Positions 38,388-38,404 of a stretch of DNA of 38,404 nt are shown here, piece by piece. The stretch covers positions 1 to 38,404 of IMG/VR virus record IMGVR_UViG_3300022911_000011; one strand, 5' to 3'. Each line of letters begins with the position of its first letter. Within the stretch, counting starts at the first letter, position 1. The translations under genes and the position numbers were made by a program. The stretch is from a virus. The notes under the pieces were generated by a model. That model did not search any database and was not told the origin of the DNA. It saw only the letters and a list, made by a program, of their open reading frames with translations.

Positions 38388-38404
38388 ATGTATTGCTCCG
38401 GGTT
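38388..38404 (+). CDS. Start of a rightward gene (partial)
   Basis: ATG at 38388 is preceded by AAAGGGA at a fitting distance and by a promoter at 38278-38306. Only MYCSG is visible before the window ends. It may be the first gene of the rightward operon that contains the missing head genes, but five residues cannot show that. Confidence 0.45.

Noticed and set aside
1-38404. CRISPR arrays, tRNA genes, insertion sequences or an integrase
   Set aside because: No regularly spaced direct repeats, cloverleaf-like segments, transposase motifs or recombinase catalytic blocks were seen on reading. A dedicated tRNA search was not possible here.

Overview
The window is most of a tailed-phage (Caudoviricetes) genome with siphovirus architecture: a tail tube gene, a tail chaperone pair, a 1,394-codon tape measure and no sheath. 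Several tail proteins look like gene-transfer-agent and alphaproteobacterial-phage families, so an alphaproteobacterial host is likely, but this is inference. Terminase, portal, protease and capsid genes are not in the window. They presumably lie beyond its ends, perhaps in the rightward operon that begins at 38388.

Layout. Positions 1-14889 read rightward and hold the late module: a partial structural protein, small membrane proteins, head-tail connectors, tail tube, chaperones, tape measure with a lysozyme-like domain, distal tail proteins including an NlpC/P60 peptidase, a J-like tail-tip protein, a modular fibre, an SGNH esterase and a small lipoprotein. Everything from 14892 to 38114 reads leftward in tight operons, mostly with ATGA-type stop/start overlaps. 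In transcription order (right to left) these are: many small accessory proteins (38114-33104); a recombination/replication set (Sak4-like ATPase, DUF669 ssDNA-binding protein, DUF2786 protein, RNase H, Cas4-like nuclease, SF2 helicase; 32970-25651); an Ala/Lys-rich protein; queE-queC-queD-folE (24585-22087); a DpdA-like transglycosylase; a sliding-clamp-like protein; a family A DNA polymerase; a second short DpdA-like protein; and a last operon with an HTH protein, a membrane protein, a zinc protein and a GNAT acetyltransferase. Positions 38115-38387 are a divergent promoter region.

How it fits together. FolE, QueD, QueE and QueC would turn GTP into preQ0, and no QueF was seen. Two TGT-fold proteins flank the polymerase/clamp pair and are the obvious candidates to insert the base into phage DNA as a 7-deazaguanine modification against host restriction. 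The QueC keeps its PP-loop but has lost all four zinc cysteines.

Other striking signals are a 9-bp motif, ACGGTGGCC, present about 25 times in both orientations (plus 8 copies of ACAGTGGCC); a recurrent hairpin leader before several leftward operons; and two probable frameshift sites, one in the tail chaperone and one in the ssDNA-binding gene. No tRNA, CRISPR array, insertion sequence, integrase or clear endolysin was recognised.
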